Part shown: piece by piece, positions 19,799 to 32,234 of the stretch
How positions within the stretch are numbered: position 1 is the first letter of the stretch
Layout: the number at the start of each line of letters is the position of its first letter
Assembly: GCA_000507305.1 (NCBI GenBank)
Contig: DF239231.1
Span: 1 to 64,000, forward strand
Length of the DNA: 64,000 nucleotides
Source of the DNA: Breviolum minutum Mf 1.05b.01
Lineage: Eukaryota; Sar; Dinophyceae; Suessiales; Symbiodiniaceae
Direction: 5' to 3'
The notes under the pieces: generated by a model
The model's input: the letters and a program-made list of their open reading frames with translations, nothing else
Databases searched by the model: none
What the model was told of the DNA's origin: nothing
Translations under genes and position numbers: made by a program

Positions 19799-21139
19799 CA
19801 TGGTGTTTGGGCTCCTGCTTGTATTGCAGCTTGGCTCAAAGATCGACCATGCAAGGTATGGGAAAGGAGACGTGGTGATACCTCATGACTTGGGACCTAT
19901 CAAACATGTAAGAAGGAGACCTGTACTTGCATCTAGAAGACCGCAATAGGTATAGTGTTCAATCGGCAACAACCAAGAACAGTCATCGACTGTCCAAAGA
20001 CAAACACAGACTCTACTGGGGTATCCGACTATATACGGTAGCAGGTTCAATTCGCAGTAAAACCTGCGTCCGGTTTTTGTAGAGGTTGGATTTGCACATG
20101 CAAGGTTCAGGCTTGGATGATCCGATGTCCTCTATCTCATTCAAGAAGGGACTATCTAGAAAGCAAACCGAGGGTCAGTTTGGGTCTCTACTTTTAGGCC
20201 CCTTTACTGAATCAAGTCTTCCTCTTCCGATCTCTCTCCATACATACGCCGTAGCATTTTAAACTGGTTTCGCCCTGTTTTTTGTATCGCAGACTTGCCA
20301 CTGTCTTGCAAATTTTGCGCGTTTTGCATTTGCCACTTCCCAGGATCATACTTTGACATGGAACCATTGGACAGATCCTCTATGGCAGGTGCACTGCCAA
20401 GGGGATTCAGACTCCTGTACGAAAGGGCAGCACTAGGATCCAGGAGAAGGGGGGGGGGTATGGTCCCTAGGGGACCTTGCACTCTGATGAACTGGTGGTC
20501 CTGAACGGCCTGCTGCTTGCGATTCATGCATCTCACATGGATTCGCAGCTGTTGTGGGCTCCGAAGAATTTCCCTTCAGGCTTGACGATCTTGACGCTTT
20601 TTAAACTGGCAATTTTCATCCACTCGGCCTTCCTTAACAAATGTCACTCATCTGAGCACAAAGCAAACAACTTGATAAGAAACATGTCTTATACACAGCT
20701 GTCTAGGATATATCCATGGTTCAAAACTTAAGCATGCCGCCAAATGCCGCCCAACGTTGAATCTTCACGGCTTGCCTTCAACACCTTTCTAGAAAGGCAA
20801 ACAAGGTTTCACCAAACAGACTCAAGGCACTCACCACTGTGTTGCGTGAAATCCATGGCGATGCAACTGGAAGTGTACGCGATCTCTGAACATTTGTGCA
20901 CGGTAAGGTGTGGCTCGGCAGCATTGCTTTTTCTAATTCGGGAAGCAATCATGATCATCCTACCTCAACCGCTTTGAAGAATCTATCTCTTCACGATCGC
21001 AAGAGGATGTGGGTGCGTAGGAGCTGGGTAGCTTCGCTTCCAAGAGTGAATGGGTCACCCTTCGCAAGTAGAAACAGTCATTGTGATCATTGTGTTACTA
21101 TGCTTGAAAGTCTCGGTTTGTGTCTCCCACGTTTCTGAG
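19799..21139. other. Unassigned DNA right of the satellite
   Basis: Right after the satellite an ATG (19800) opens a hydrophobic stretch (MVFGLLLVLQLGSKID) followed by a possible GT donor at 19856. Around 20204-20536 both strands are open for 70-110 codons with no recognisable family. Nothing firmer was seen. Confidence 0.4.
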
Positions 21140-21258
21140 GTGAACCCGATTGGACAGTGCGACAACTCAAGGAAGCGATTGAAGAAGCCACGAGCTACAC
21201 TGTGTTCGTAGGCAAGGAAGCTCAGGACACAATCTTGGCTTTGGGTATCATGCCATGA
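21140..21258 (+). CDS. Candidate exon with ubiquitin-like fold signature
   Basis: After an AG at 21138-21139 the frame reads EPDWTVRQLKEAIEEAT, then TVFVGKEAQDTILALGI and a TGA at 21256. W-x-V-x-x-L-K-x-x-I followed by an F-x-G-x-E and L-x-x-x-G-I block is the pattern of ubiquitin-like domains. A GC donor may end the exon after GTAG (about 21211). Short, so the family call is tentative. Confidence 0.4.
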
Positions 21259-22518
21259 TCATTCAAAAACATCTAAAGGTAGGTCACGGTTGGTCTCCTT
21301 CTCCTTGCTAAGGCACATTGGCAGTCAACCCACGTTGCAGGATTGCATAGGATTTTGATGGATTTTGCCAACCTTCCAGGCTGTCAACAACTCGTTTTGG
21401 GAACTACAATACTCTCAGATTCTGATGTCTTAAGAGACCTCGATGGACTCCATGGCTCCTTGTTTGGAACATGGCACTGGCAGGCTGATACATGTTCAAG
21501 GAATTCAGCAGTAGCTGGAAACCTCATCTTAAGCATCGCTTCAAAGCCATGTAGTTCAAGAGAATTTACAAATGAGTTGGCGTATTTGATGAAACTCTAG
21601 CACCATCCACAAAAAAGCCAGGCTTGCTGTATTCCTTTTGATTAATTCAGCCACTGCCCGACACAGATGGCTCCATTGTTACTCAGCACAGTGGCACAGT
21701 TGCTGTATACTTCAACATCTAGGTGGTTGATCATGCAAGGGCTCATATATCTTTTGAATTGCTTTTCATGAGTTTGTTTTGCCGTTTCAGCCAATTTGCG
21801 CGACCACCCTGATTTGGAAATAATGTGTGGTTATGTAAATTGGCATTTGGATCACATGCTATATCAAGTTCTATAGCCAACACAGACCCATTCAGGTTCC
21901 TTTGCAACTCTTCCATGAACCTTGAGCTTGTGTGAAAACCATCCCAAGGTTCACATGTATCTCTCACAAAACGTCCTTCCCCTCGAGTGCGCCAGCTGCC
22001 AGAGGCGAAATTACCACCTCTGAGTATCCTCCATGAGTTTTCCAGTGTTACTATGTTTCAATAATTGTTGATCGATGAGGTCATTCTGGCCGGATGTTGT
22101 AGCTCATCCTTTGGTTTAGCACCGGTATGTTTGGATTGACAGCTGGTTCAGCCAACTTCTCTGTTCGTTCCCTTCTGGGTGGCTGTCCATTTCAGTCACT
22201 AGTCATGGTCCCTGAGAGATCCCATGAGCGTCTCTTGCCACAGGGTAACTTGGAGCAACTGGCTATGAACTTACGACATTTCGCCAAGAGTCCAGTGCTT
22301 GTACATTGGATGCAGGGAATTGTGGACTTGAATTTTTGGAGGCTCTTTTTGATAAGAGGAGTTATGATTTCCCACTTGTTATTAACGTTCCTTCTGTGAC
22401 AAGACTTACAATGTCATTTCTAGAACTACAGCTGCCCAGTTTCCACCACTGTCAGGGTGAGCTGAAGAGCTCATGACATGTCAAGAGATGGATCCCACGA
22501 GCGTACTGAGCGTGTCAG

Positions 22519-22631
22519 GTTTGGGTCATCACCAAAGGATATGTGTTCAATGGCAACCCCGATACATGGGACGAAACAGACAGAGTGCTCAAGAGGACAC
22601 TGGGCTTAACAATTTCGGTCGATTTAGACAG
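22519..22631 (+). CDS. Candidate exon, unrecognised protein
   Basis: CAG precedes 22519 and GC follows 22631. The 37 codons between (VWVITKGYVFNGNPDTWDET, then DRVLKRTLGLTISVDLD) have a balanced, globular composition unlike the surrounding DNA. No family recognised. Confidence 0.4.
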
Positions 22632-23816
22632 GCATGGGCCAATGGGTGGACGAAATCAACCTTGAGACAGAGGGAGATAAACAAATGGAAGGCCGGAGTC
22701 TGCTCTCCTTCGAAATGCATGCTTATACTATACGTATATCTTTGATTATTATCAATTGTGTTACTCCTATAGACTTTTCACCTGCAACCTCTAGATTCTT
22801 TCAGGAAAGAATGGAATGATTCTTGAGAAAACACAGACCTGCCAGTGCCCATACGGTCTGAATCTGGACCTTCTTGCAGTGCTTTGAAAACAGTCAGGAT
22901 TCGGTCAGGCAATGTCCCACAGATGTTCATTTACAATAATTTCAGGTGTCTTTATCATATATCACAAGGATGCAATGGACAATTGTTATAGATTATTGTG
23001 GAATTGTGGAAAAATATATACGCATATTTTGTGAATATGTGCATTGCAATATGCAGTACGTATCACACACACTGTTAGAGGGATCATGCTTTCTGTGCAC
23101 AGTCAAAAAGATCGGTTTCATTGCATGCTTCCTATACCACATGCTTCAATCCCTGCATTTGTTTCCTTGGTGCCACTGTCTTGGGACCTGGCGCCATACG
23201 CCATAAAGCCCAGGACGAGTGCAGAGCTGCACCATCAGTATCATGATGATGCTGATGATGCTGATAACGAGGATCACGAGGATTGCCTCCCTCACGAAGT
23301 CTTAACTTCCAAGATGATGGATGAATTTGTTCCCTGGAATCTTGGCTCAAGCCTCAGATTGTCAAGGTGTGTCTGTAGACTGAGACCGAGAAATTGATTT
23401 GCTCGAATCTCTGCGTTTCTGACTTTTTGTGTCTTGTGTGTGCGTGTGTTTGTGCGGGCCTTGTGTGCGCGTGTGTCAGCATGGAAAGCAGGATGAAAGG
23501 TATCGTTCCCATATCGTTCCCACCTATAGTGTCATTACAAGGTTGAAGGCATCCAAGGTGTGTCATTGTTCCTGCAAACTTCGGGATGAGCCATGCGCCG
23601 CAATTCCGTACTCTTTGCTTCAGAAACCAAGGACGGCTATCGCTGGTATCTCTCCAGATGATATTGCAGCAGTCCTGGCCTTGCAGGCAATGCTGACATG
23701 GGACCCGGTCCCGTTGTGATTCAGCTCAGGAAGCTAGATGGACGAAGTCATTTTAAAACATCCTTTCGGATCCGCTCATTGCCGCATTGCCTTTTTTCAT
23801 GTCCTTCCTTTGGTAG

Positions 23817-23936
23817 GCTGCGTGGATGTGGATTGGAGATGGGATTAGTGCTGTGGCAGCCCTACTGATGCTCAAGGACAACACTTTGGTGTCTGTCTTT
23901 GCCAGAGTTACCGAAGTCACTCGGAAGCTGATAGAC
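23817..23936 (+). CDS. Candidate exon, unrecognised helical protein
   Basis: A pyrimidine-rich tract and TAG precede 23817; GTATAC follows 23936. The 40 codons read AAWMWIGDGISAVAALLMLK then DNTLVSVFARVTEVTRKLID, an amphipathic helix-rich stretch. A second protein-like frame (23590-23720, PCAAIPYSLLQKPR...) lies just upstream. Possibly neighbouring exons of one gene; no family recognised. Confidence 0.4.
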
Positions 23937-24591
23937 GTATACAGATACATGTTACATATTATAGATTTGTGGTATCCACAATTGCAAAAAAACATTCATT
24001 GACATGGAACATGCCAGGAATGATAGGGAATATCGTTCAGCAAGGAAACGCTCTGCGTATGAGATATTGCAGCAAGACCGAACCACACAAGACGAAATGA
24101 GATGTGAGCAAAACGAAATGAGATACACACTCCCAGAAGGTGTCAGATGTCGCAGGTGTACAAGCTGGCAATCTTTACCCAGATTCCATGAGTTTTTTGC
24201 AGTTGGAACCTGGGATCCTTCCCTTGATCTCAACGAATTTCATGATTTCCTTATGTTCCTTTGATGCTTCTGCGAACTTTCAAAAGCGACCAAAAAACAT
24301 CGAAAAAACACAATCGAAACAAACGGCTACAGTGCGTGGCTGATGGGCACAAAGGCTGATCGGCGCTGTGGGTATGCTGACTGCATTGTAGCATCAATTG
24401 AGACCGGCAAGACGTGGGAGGAGCTCCGTTCGAAACTTGTTGGCAATTAGGACTAGCCCTAGATGTGCCCCGCGCCTGATTTGTGCGGTAAAACATGCGA
24501 TAACCTATACTTCGAGCCGGCGAGTATGTTGATGGACCTTGTTGGGAATCTTTTTGGTCTCAATTTCTGATGGCAAGACATTTGTAAGCAG

Positions 24592-24937
24592 GAAGTTGAG
24601 TCCAGAATTCGTGAAAGCGTTGACGGAGCCCATCACAGTGGCTTGGCGAATTGTAAGTTTGTTGGACATGAGGAATAACCTGACCTCGATTGTCATTTGT
24701 ATTCATTTCGTTCTCTTTTCACCCTCTGATTTTTCCATATTTTTCCTTTTTAGGCTCCTGAAAATAGTATGATCAGAATCATTCCAGTTTGGTCTAAGGA
24801 CTGGCCTGTTGGCAGTCACCGTATTGAGCGTGAAGACAGAACTTCCCTTGCTTTCGAGCCAAAATCCTCCTTGCGTTTGGCAGTTGGACAGCTGATGCAG
24901 CTTGAAAATTGCACATGGACCTGTGGAGAGGCTTCCT
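24592..24937 (+). CDS. Two in-phase exons of an unrecognised gene
   Basis: Exon one, 24592-24652, follows AAGCAG and ends at a full GTAAGT donor; it reads KLSPEFVKALTEPITVAWRI. Exon two starts at 24754 after a long pyrimidine tract and TTTTTAG and reads APENSMIRIIPVWSKDWPVG, SHRIEREDRTSLAFEPKSS and on to a TGA at 24937. Both junctions are phase 0, so the two join without a break. The intron is 101 nt. The best-formed conventional splice sites of the window are here. A family could not be assigned. Confidence 0.5.
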
Positions 24938-26015
24938 GATTCTTTTGGCAAGTTTTGGCAAGGCTGTTTGATTTTTCACAATTTCAACCTGGCTCCCTTT
25001 CAGAAGTCTCACTTGCACAGGTCACTTGGCAATCCACGGGTTGACTAGTCATCTGGACTTAATGAGGGTGAGGCAGTGTGCAAGTTCAAATGCATCCGCA
25101 CACCCAAAGTTTGATTCAGAAAGAACTGAAATAAAAGGGTGTCACCCCGTCTTCCCAGTCATCACAAGTTATCACCCTCCTCTCTCTCTCTCTCACTGTG
25201 CGTGTAAGTGAAGTTGAAACAATATCGTTGGAATTCATGGACGTTGTCTTGAGGCTCTGAGAAAGTGGGGCATCGATATGCAGAAAACTAGTGGTCTGGA
25301 AGGCCATTCAGGGTGCTATTGCGACAGATGGAAACAGACAGGTTGCAACTTCCAGTTTTTTTCGGGCCTTTCCTCGCCTCTATCACCAGCACAAGCCAGT
25401 TTTTTTGTTTCCTTGATTTTCATACATAAGTTTGCACTGAGGTGTTCGAATCAGCCAGCCAATGTAAAGAGGTATTGTTGGAGGATAGTTTGATTTCAAT
25501 TGTTCATCTCAGTCCACATTTTCTTGACTCTCAATGGAGGAGTCTGCAGGAACAGAGTCTCTCATTTGTGATTGGGTTGCAGCCTTGGTTTGTGTCAACC
25601 GGCAGGTTTCTGGTTTTGTCCAACTCGAGCGCTATGCTTCAGGACTGCGGCACCCTTGGAAGTGGTTCCGTCGAAGAATTTTGAAACACTCATGCTGTAT
25701 GGTTTGATTATCCAGGATGCACATAGGATGTACTGAACATGCTATGCTCGATACGTTTTCAAAAACAGTAGGGTTGATTTCTGCTTCTGTGTTGAAGTGT
25801 TTCAGGCTATCACCCTCCAGGTATAATAATAATGGGATGCATCTCGCCAAATTTCAGATACTGCATACTGCATATAGTGCAGATTGAAATGTTCGGTACA
25901 CTTGGAATATGCACAAAATCAAAACATTGGCATTTCGGTAGAGAGAGAGAGAGAGAGAACCAATACAGGTGACCCGATAGTGTCTTGCGGCCTTGGCGTG
26001 TCTCTGTGGCCGGAG

Positions 26016-26152
26016 GATACAATCTCCCGCCGACTTGATGTATGCACTCCACCTTTCTTCGGATCTGTTTTCCCTTTGGAAACAGGCTGCTCCAGAGGCC
26101 CAAAGAGAGATGACGAGATACTTGACTGCAGGAGTTTTGCATGGACGTACAG
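26016..26152 (+). CDS. Candidate exon, unrecognised
   Basis: Between AG (26015) and GTGGGG (26153) the frame reads IQSPADLMYALHLSSDLFSL then WKQAAPEAQREMTRYLTAG. Compositionally protein-like, Leu-rich helical. The opposite strand is also open, which lowers confidence. Confidence 0.35.
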
Positions 26153-26505
26153 GTGGGGTTTCTTGATTAGCTTGCATTCCAAGTCGTCAGACTCCTTCAG
26201 CTGCGTCTTGCGCTCGCGCATATGAGGACCCTTTTCATCAAACAACTTCAAACAACTTGAAATACATTTCAAATGGGGAAGCCAGAGATCCAAAGGAGTA
26301 AACTCATGTAAACTCAATTATCAGCAGTTTTGTGACTTGTCCCTGATTTGGCACATTTGGTTCAGTCACCTTTGACGCAGGGGGGAAGAAACGAGAATGA
26401 TAAGCAAATCAATCTGCTGAATCTGCTCTGCAATTCATAGGAGCAAAAAACATGTTTTGGAGTCTGCTTGGTGCTGAAGTCCCAAACATTTGTCTAAAAT
26501 CTCAG

Positions 26506-27248
26506 GAGGCGCAGACTTCTGGGAGGCCGTGGAGTTTTTTCAGCAGAAAATTGAAGCTGACGTGGAGCGGCGAATGGAGTCCCATTTGATGGAGAACCAC
26601 AGCACCAAGGATGCACAAGATATCAACCTCCTCCGATGCTCAGCGGAACTTATGAATGGTGTGAGTTGCCCAGCTGTTTGATCCCTCAACATCTCCATTC
26701 AGCATTCAAAGCAGCCAGCAAATGAAAGAATAACATCAGCTATCAAGTTTCATTTTAATCTGAACTCATCCCAATGAGTGGTTTTTGATTTGATGCATCC
26801 TTCCGTGTTCGAACTAAGACATACTTGCCCCCCTTTATCTTTTAAGCACTGGATCTCAAACACCAAAGGCTCATTCACCTGTGCGCCAACTAGACACCAA
26901 GTGAGATCAGCCTAGCCAAAGTTTGCACTAAGGAGAAGTTCACAGACGTTTCAAGGTGACACTTGGATTGTTCTTCATAGCTGTCCTCTCTGTGGAATTG
27001 AGTCATAATTGGAAGAAGACCAGCACCTTCTCCCTGACGCTTGAGATTGACTGTGCAGGGTCCTGTGAACATCTCCAAACAAATCCACTGTTAACTGTTA
27101 ACTGAACGGTTGTAGATGGATGCCACACAAAGCCATCCAAAGTCGGCCGACATAAGGAAGATGCAGGAGCTTATGCTGGAAATCGATGAGTTTGTTGAGA
27201 CAGGGCAAGATCTTGATGAACCCATTGATGCTTGGTGTAATTCCAGAG
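26506..27248 (+). CDS. Two in-phase exons of an unrecognised acidic helical protein
   Basis: Exon 26506-26660 starts after CTCAG and ends before a consensus GTGAGT; it reads GADFWEAVEFFQQKIEADVE and continues RRMESHLMENHSTKD to ELMNG. Exon 27116-27248 starts after TTGTAG, in the matching phase 0, reads MDATQSHPKSADIRKMQELM then LEIDEFVETGQDLDEPIDAW, and ends before GTTTCA. Both halves are rich in Glu, Leu and Met and predicted by eye to be helical. There is a faint likeness to BART-type (ARL2-binding) helical domains, too weak to name. Confidence 0.45.
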
Positions 27249-28920
27249 GTTTCACACTGGGTTCACTATGTTTTACTGCAAAGGACTTTCAATCCAGGGA
27301 CGGGCATTTCAATTAGATACACTGAGCAAAGCATACTGTATACGAGGACAATTGTATGATTCATCATGTAAATGGATCAAATTGGATCACATGTCGGGGG
27401 GCACCTTGTCGATTGGCATAACTTGATGATGCTTTGGAACGAAACGAGAGCGATGAGTGATGAGTGATGAGAGTTGACCGATTTGAGTCTCCTCTGTCAG
27501 CATGTGCTTCAAGGTGAGAGCAGAGTGGCGTTAGTTGCAGCATTCAGGGCGAATGCATAAGCATCAGAATGAGATTTGATGCCCTCACGACTCATGTAGT
27601 TGTGCCACAAGACAGCATGCACTTTACTTTGGTTTGCCTGAACCCTTTTTATCTTTTTCCTATATACCTCCGAAATCATTGAAGTTTTATCCAAGGAAGA
27701 GTGGTTGGGAAGAATGATAAAAGAGGCCGAAGCTGATGAGAACGGTGACTATCACGCCCCGGAAATGCCAGCCACTGGAGAGCTTATACTGGAGGGTCGA
27801 TCAGTCGAGGTAGACAGCTGGAGGAAGAGTTTCCTGAGTTCAATGCCTTCCGCGTCTTCAACTTAACGCTTCCTGTGCTATATCCTATGCTTCCTATGAT
27901 GTGACAAGTCTTTGTGGAGCTCTCACGATGCGAGGAGATGGGCGAAGATTCCTGGGTGCTGCAATGATGCTCCAACATCCTCCAACCAAAATGACCAAAA
28001 ATACGTCTAGAGTCTAGAGATCCTGGAAGATCTTGCAAGGTCATCAAGATCAGATTTGAGAAGCTTTGAGCCAATCAGTCATCGGCAGCAGAAACCCAGT
28101 GCAAGGAGACATAAAAAAGAAGTGACACAAGAAACAAATCCAACATGTTATTTGCCAGTCATTTTTGGGCGATGCCTGAAGCTGGTGTTTTTGTAAAGTC
28201 AAACTTGTCGCTCTTGAGCAAGGTGCCTGAAGGTGGTGTGGGTCTTGCAGAGACTGTTCAAATGTGGCTAGGTGGGGCTGGGTCTGTGGAACAAATTTGG
28301 GTGGTAGCTGGGAGAGACAGTTGAAGAAATGACGCATGACTACAAATCACACCCTCTGGATCCATCAAAATCCCTGGAATATCATCGCATACTCACTAAC
28401 TCTGTTCAACCGACCAAGCAGTCACATTTGATAAGATTGCATGTGCCTCTTACTGCGGTTGCATCCCTCTGCATGTGGGCAGTTCTGAAGCCCTCAAGGC
28501 ATGAAAAATTGACCCGCTCTGCAGGGGCCAAAGAACGAATTCGTGTCGAAGATTCAGAAGCATGGCCGGACAACAGGCTGGGCAGAAATGATTGAGTTGC
28601 CGAATGAATTCTCGCAAAAAGTCTCGGCAGACACCGTGTCTAGTGCAAAGACACAGACATTTCAGAATGAATTCTCAAGTCTTCTCCAAACTGAAAAGCT
28701 CTTTACCATTCTACCTGTGTTTTTTTTTGTCTGGTGATATATAATGTTTTTTACAACCAACAATGTTGAGCAAAATGTAGAGGCTTCATGACTTCATGAA
28801 GCATCATTGGGCCAACTTGAAAAGCGAGGGTCACTTCATGAATGACATCTATCACCAGCCAGTCGCAAAACTCTGACAACTTTCAGGTTCAGCTCATCGT
28901 TTTTTCATTGCTCCACGCAG

Positions 28921-29127
28921 TCTTCCATCCGCAATAGGCCATGTGCCCATGAGGATGACGCCGAGAATGAAGAGCGACAACTTACTTCATTAGCACCTGA
29001 TGACGACAGACCGCATGGCAGCAACGCCGGAACAGCTGGCGCTGCTGATGATCAGAAGCATCGGAATGATCGGAGGGGTCGAAATGCTAGAAAGCGCCCG
29101 GAAACAAAGCCCAAGGCTCCGCAATGG
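28921..29127 (+). CDS. Candidate exon, highly charged disordered segment
   Basis: Starts after CACGCAG and ends before GTCTGA; 69 codons, phase 0. Acidic first (HEDDAENEERQLTSLAPDDD), then basic (DDQKHRNDRRGRNARKRPET). Low-complexity composition suggests a disordered linker. No family. Confidence 0.35.
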
Positions 29128-29475
29128 GTCTGAAGGGATGGAACCCGATGGAAGTGGATGGAACACGGGCAGATGGGGTGATTCTGGTTTGAAGTTGCCT
29201 ATTATATATATACCTGTATAAACGTATATTGTCGTATATTATATAGTATGAATATCTTTCAATTTCTCAAGAACTGATTCTCAATTTGTTGAATGATGTT
29301 TAGGAGTTTAGGATGATCATGGTCTAGCAACTCACCACCAAAAGTCGGTGCCAAGAATCAATCTGCTGGGCTTCAACTCATCTTAGATTTTGTTGGTCCA
29401 ATTTCCAGAAGTCTGTTTTTAATTACATGTCCCTTCGGTGAACCCAAAAATTCCAAAACCGTTGCTTTCAAACAG

Positions 29476-29591
29476 ACCTTCTCGGTGCCTCTGCCGATGC
29501 CGATCATCATCTTGATGATCTCTGCGGGAGTTGTTGCCTTAGTGGCACTGGTGGTGTCTCAGCGCCGACGCTTTGCGAATACCTCCAACAG
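29476..29591 (+). CDS. Candidate exon with one transmembrane segment
   Basis: After AACAG the frame reads TFSVPLPMPIIILMISAGVV then ALVALVVSQRRRFANTSN, followed by AG|GTCTGC. About 24 hydrophobic residues followed by QRRR give a single-pass membrane helix with a cytosolic basic stop. It may belong with the charged exon at 28921. Confidence 0.35.
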
Positions 29592-31216
29592 GTCTGCTTG
29601 GTGGCAGGGATTCGATGGAAATATTAAAGGCAGTTCAATGATTTTAGGAAAAATCCTGATCCAGCATTCGCATGCTTCATATCAGATTTGTTCCCAGAGA
29701 TCTAAAAGAAAGCTGCACCATCCAGTCAAGGTTAGAGCCATGAAAGTGTCCAGATTGGCCATGTAGAACCTCGTGACTTTCCATGGCTGGCAGGACAATA
29801 GAAACTGAACTAATGGAAACTGAACTACCCGAAACAGGCCGCGGGCAGGGATCTTTGTGTTTCCAAGACTTGGGTTGATCAAACACACAGGATGAAAAAA
29901 AACAGAAGATGCCTCTGAAGTTCAAAGCAGCTCCTCATCTCTCACACTATTCCAAAGGATCCATGTTCTAGATCTGTTGCGATTTGCTCAGGGCCTGGAG
30001 CATGATAGACATAACCGCTAATCTCACTATCCACATCATTTCAATTTCATTTCATACTTAAAGTTTCTGCATTTCTGCACTCCCCCCACTTCCTTGTCCG
30101 CCATCTCTTTCACTTGATGCATTTTCACAACCTTGTTGGAGGTATTGATTTGAGGACTGAGGATGCAGGTGACAAAATGATGCTCCAGCGGTCTTGCAGT
30201 GCCTGCAGTCAAGGGACATTTGCCAATGCTTGTTTCTTTGTCAGACATGTCCACTTAGGATGTTCTTTTACATCCTGAGTTGATTGAGGTCTCAAATAAA
30301 CTTGACAGCTTTCTTCTTTGCTTCTCTGCTTCTCATCCTTTCATATGCTTAGGTCTTGCGACCTAGACATAGCGGTTTGATCCTAAAGGCGGTCAAAGGT
30401 GCAGCTGCGCTGTTTTTGTGCAATGAATGAAGCTTGCTAGGCATAAACCATCAGTTATCATGGCATATCGTGGCCTCCAACTCCTTATCCCGAAAGTGGT
30501 ATCCTTTCTCATGATACGTTGGGAAAGCAAGACCAAAGAGAAAGGATCACAGCCGATCACTGAATAAGAGCAGATGTCAGAAGAGTTCGCTTGATCCTAC
30601 TTGATGTGAAGATGTCATTTCTGCCAACACCAGAAAAGATACTCAAAGGATGGTGTCAGCCATGATCATGTTGCATGAAAGAACTTGACGCAAGGCGCAG
30701 GGATGCCCATTCACCAGGACTGTCACATGATGTGAAATCGTGAGAAGGTCTGTTGGACTAAGGTAGGAATGCCTTGATGTGATGGAAAGCCTGGTGAACA
30801 TGCATACATAGGAGGTGGTGGATGGTCACCAATGCAGAGGCTAAGATTCGTTTTTTTTCTGTATACTTGTACCGTACAGAAGCTTCACTTCTCATGCTTG
30901 GCTGAACCAGGATCCATTCAACTTTGGGAACCTTTTCTTAGTGGTGACCCTTGGCTTTCCGGAGGTGCCACTTGCGGCTGTTGCGCATGTTTGTTGAAGC
31001 AACGAAGTGAGACTTTCTGTTGCTGTTTGGTTTGGACTGCTAATTTACGTGAATTATATAGTAAGATATGTTACCAAATCGATTGTGTGAGATGTTTCAT
31101 TTCTTCTGGCACTGTAATCCAACTTCTAAAACCAGCTCCTTGACAGTCGCGGTCGGGTGACCAGTGGATGCAATTTGCTCAGTTTTTCGTAGCAGAACTT
31201 CTGAAAGCAATCCGAA
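29592..31216. other. No convincing gene
   Basis: A 103-codon open frame at 30832-31143 is Cys-rich in places (GATCGCCACLL) but lacks family resemblance. Confidence 0.45.
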
Positions 31217-31290
31217 CGAGAGGCCATGCCAGAAGCAACTGGAACGGCGTTGAAGCAGACGCTGGGGATCAAGGACCCCAGTGAAACCTC
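31217..31290 (+). CDS. Candidate exon, unrecognised
   Basis: After GAGAG at about 31216 the frame reads AMPEATGTALKQTLGIKDPS. Other frames are open too, so this is tentative. Confidence 0.25.
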
Positions 31291-31543
31291 AGGGTGTGTG
31301 AAACAGCAAAGTTTTGGTCTCATCCAGGAACCACATTTGTGACAACTTGAAGTATATCTACTGGAACTTCTTGTGTCCAAGTTTGGGATGTCCGATCAAA
31401 GCAATGTACTCTGCATGTTGGCAGTGATATTATAGATTTATAGGATATGATATATGATATAATATGTTAATATATGATATATATATATATATATACATAT
31501 ACACACACACATATATATTTATATATATATATGCTACCCCCCC

Positions 31544-32112
31544 NNNNNNNNNNNNNNNNNNNNNNNNNNNNNNNNNNNNNNNNNNNNNNNNNNNNNNNNN
31601 NNNNNNNNNNNNNNNNNNNNNNNNNNNNNNNNNNNNNNNNNNNNNNNNNNNNNNNNNNNNNNNNNNNNNNNNNNNNNNNNNNNNNNNNNNNNNNNNNNNN
31701 NNNNNNNNNNNNNNNNNNNNNNNNNNNNNNNNNNNNNNNNNNNNNNNNNNNNNNNNNNNNNNNNNNNNNNNNNNNNNNNNNNNNNNNNNNNNNNNNNNNN
31801 NNNNNNNNNNNNNNNNNNNNNNNNNNNNNNNNNNNNNNNNNNNNNNNNNNNNNNNNNNNNNNNNNNNNNNNNNNNNNNNNNNNNNNNNNNNNNNNNNNNN
31901 NNNNNNNNNNNNNNNNNNNNNNNNNNNNNNNNNNNNNNNNNNNNNNNNNNNNNNNNNNNNNNNNNNNNNNNNNNNNNNNNNNNNNNNNNNNNNNNNNNNN
32001 NNNNNNNNNNNNNNNNNNNNNNNNNNNNNNNNNNNNNNNNNNNNNNNNNNNNNNNNNNNNNNNNNNNNNNNNNNNNNNNNNNNNNNNNNNNNNNNNNNNN
32101 NNNNNNNNNNNN
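31544..32112. other. Assembly gap (569 N)
   Basis: Unresolved bases. The left edge is an AT repeat then GCTACCCCCCC; the right edge is ten G then CTACCATATATATA. Open frames across it have no meaning. Confidence 0.99.
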
Positions 32113-32234
32113 GGGGGGGGGGCTACCATATATATATATATTATAGTATGATTCTATCTTACAATTTATGTGATTCACTTTCTGTGTATTTCTGTCTGAT
32201 GTCTTTCTCGCTCATGTAACTCATCCCCATTCAG

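Noticed and set aside
20249-20260. Spliced-leader relic (CCGTAGCATTTT)
   Set aside because: Resembles the start of the dinoflagellate spliced leader but is too short and lacks the rest of the sequence; no gene start follows.
20204-20536. 110-codon minus-strand gene
   Set aside because: The plus strand is open too, no family likeness, no splice sites of note.
31464-32219. Long open frames across the gap
   Set aside because: Almost all codons are N.
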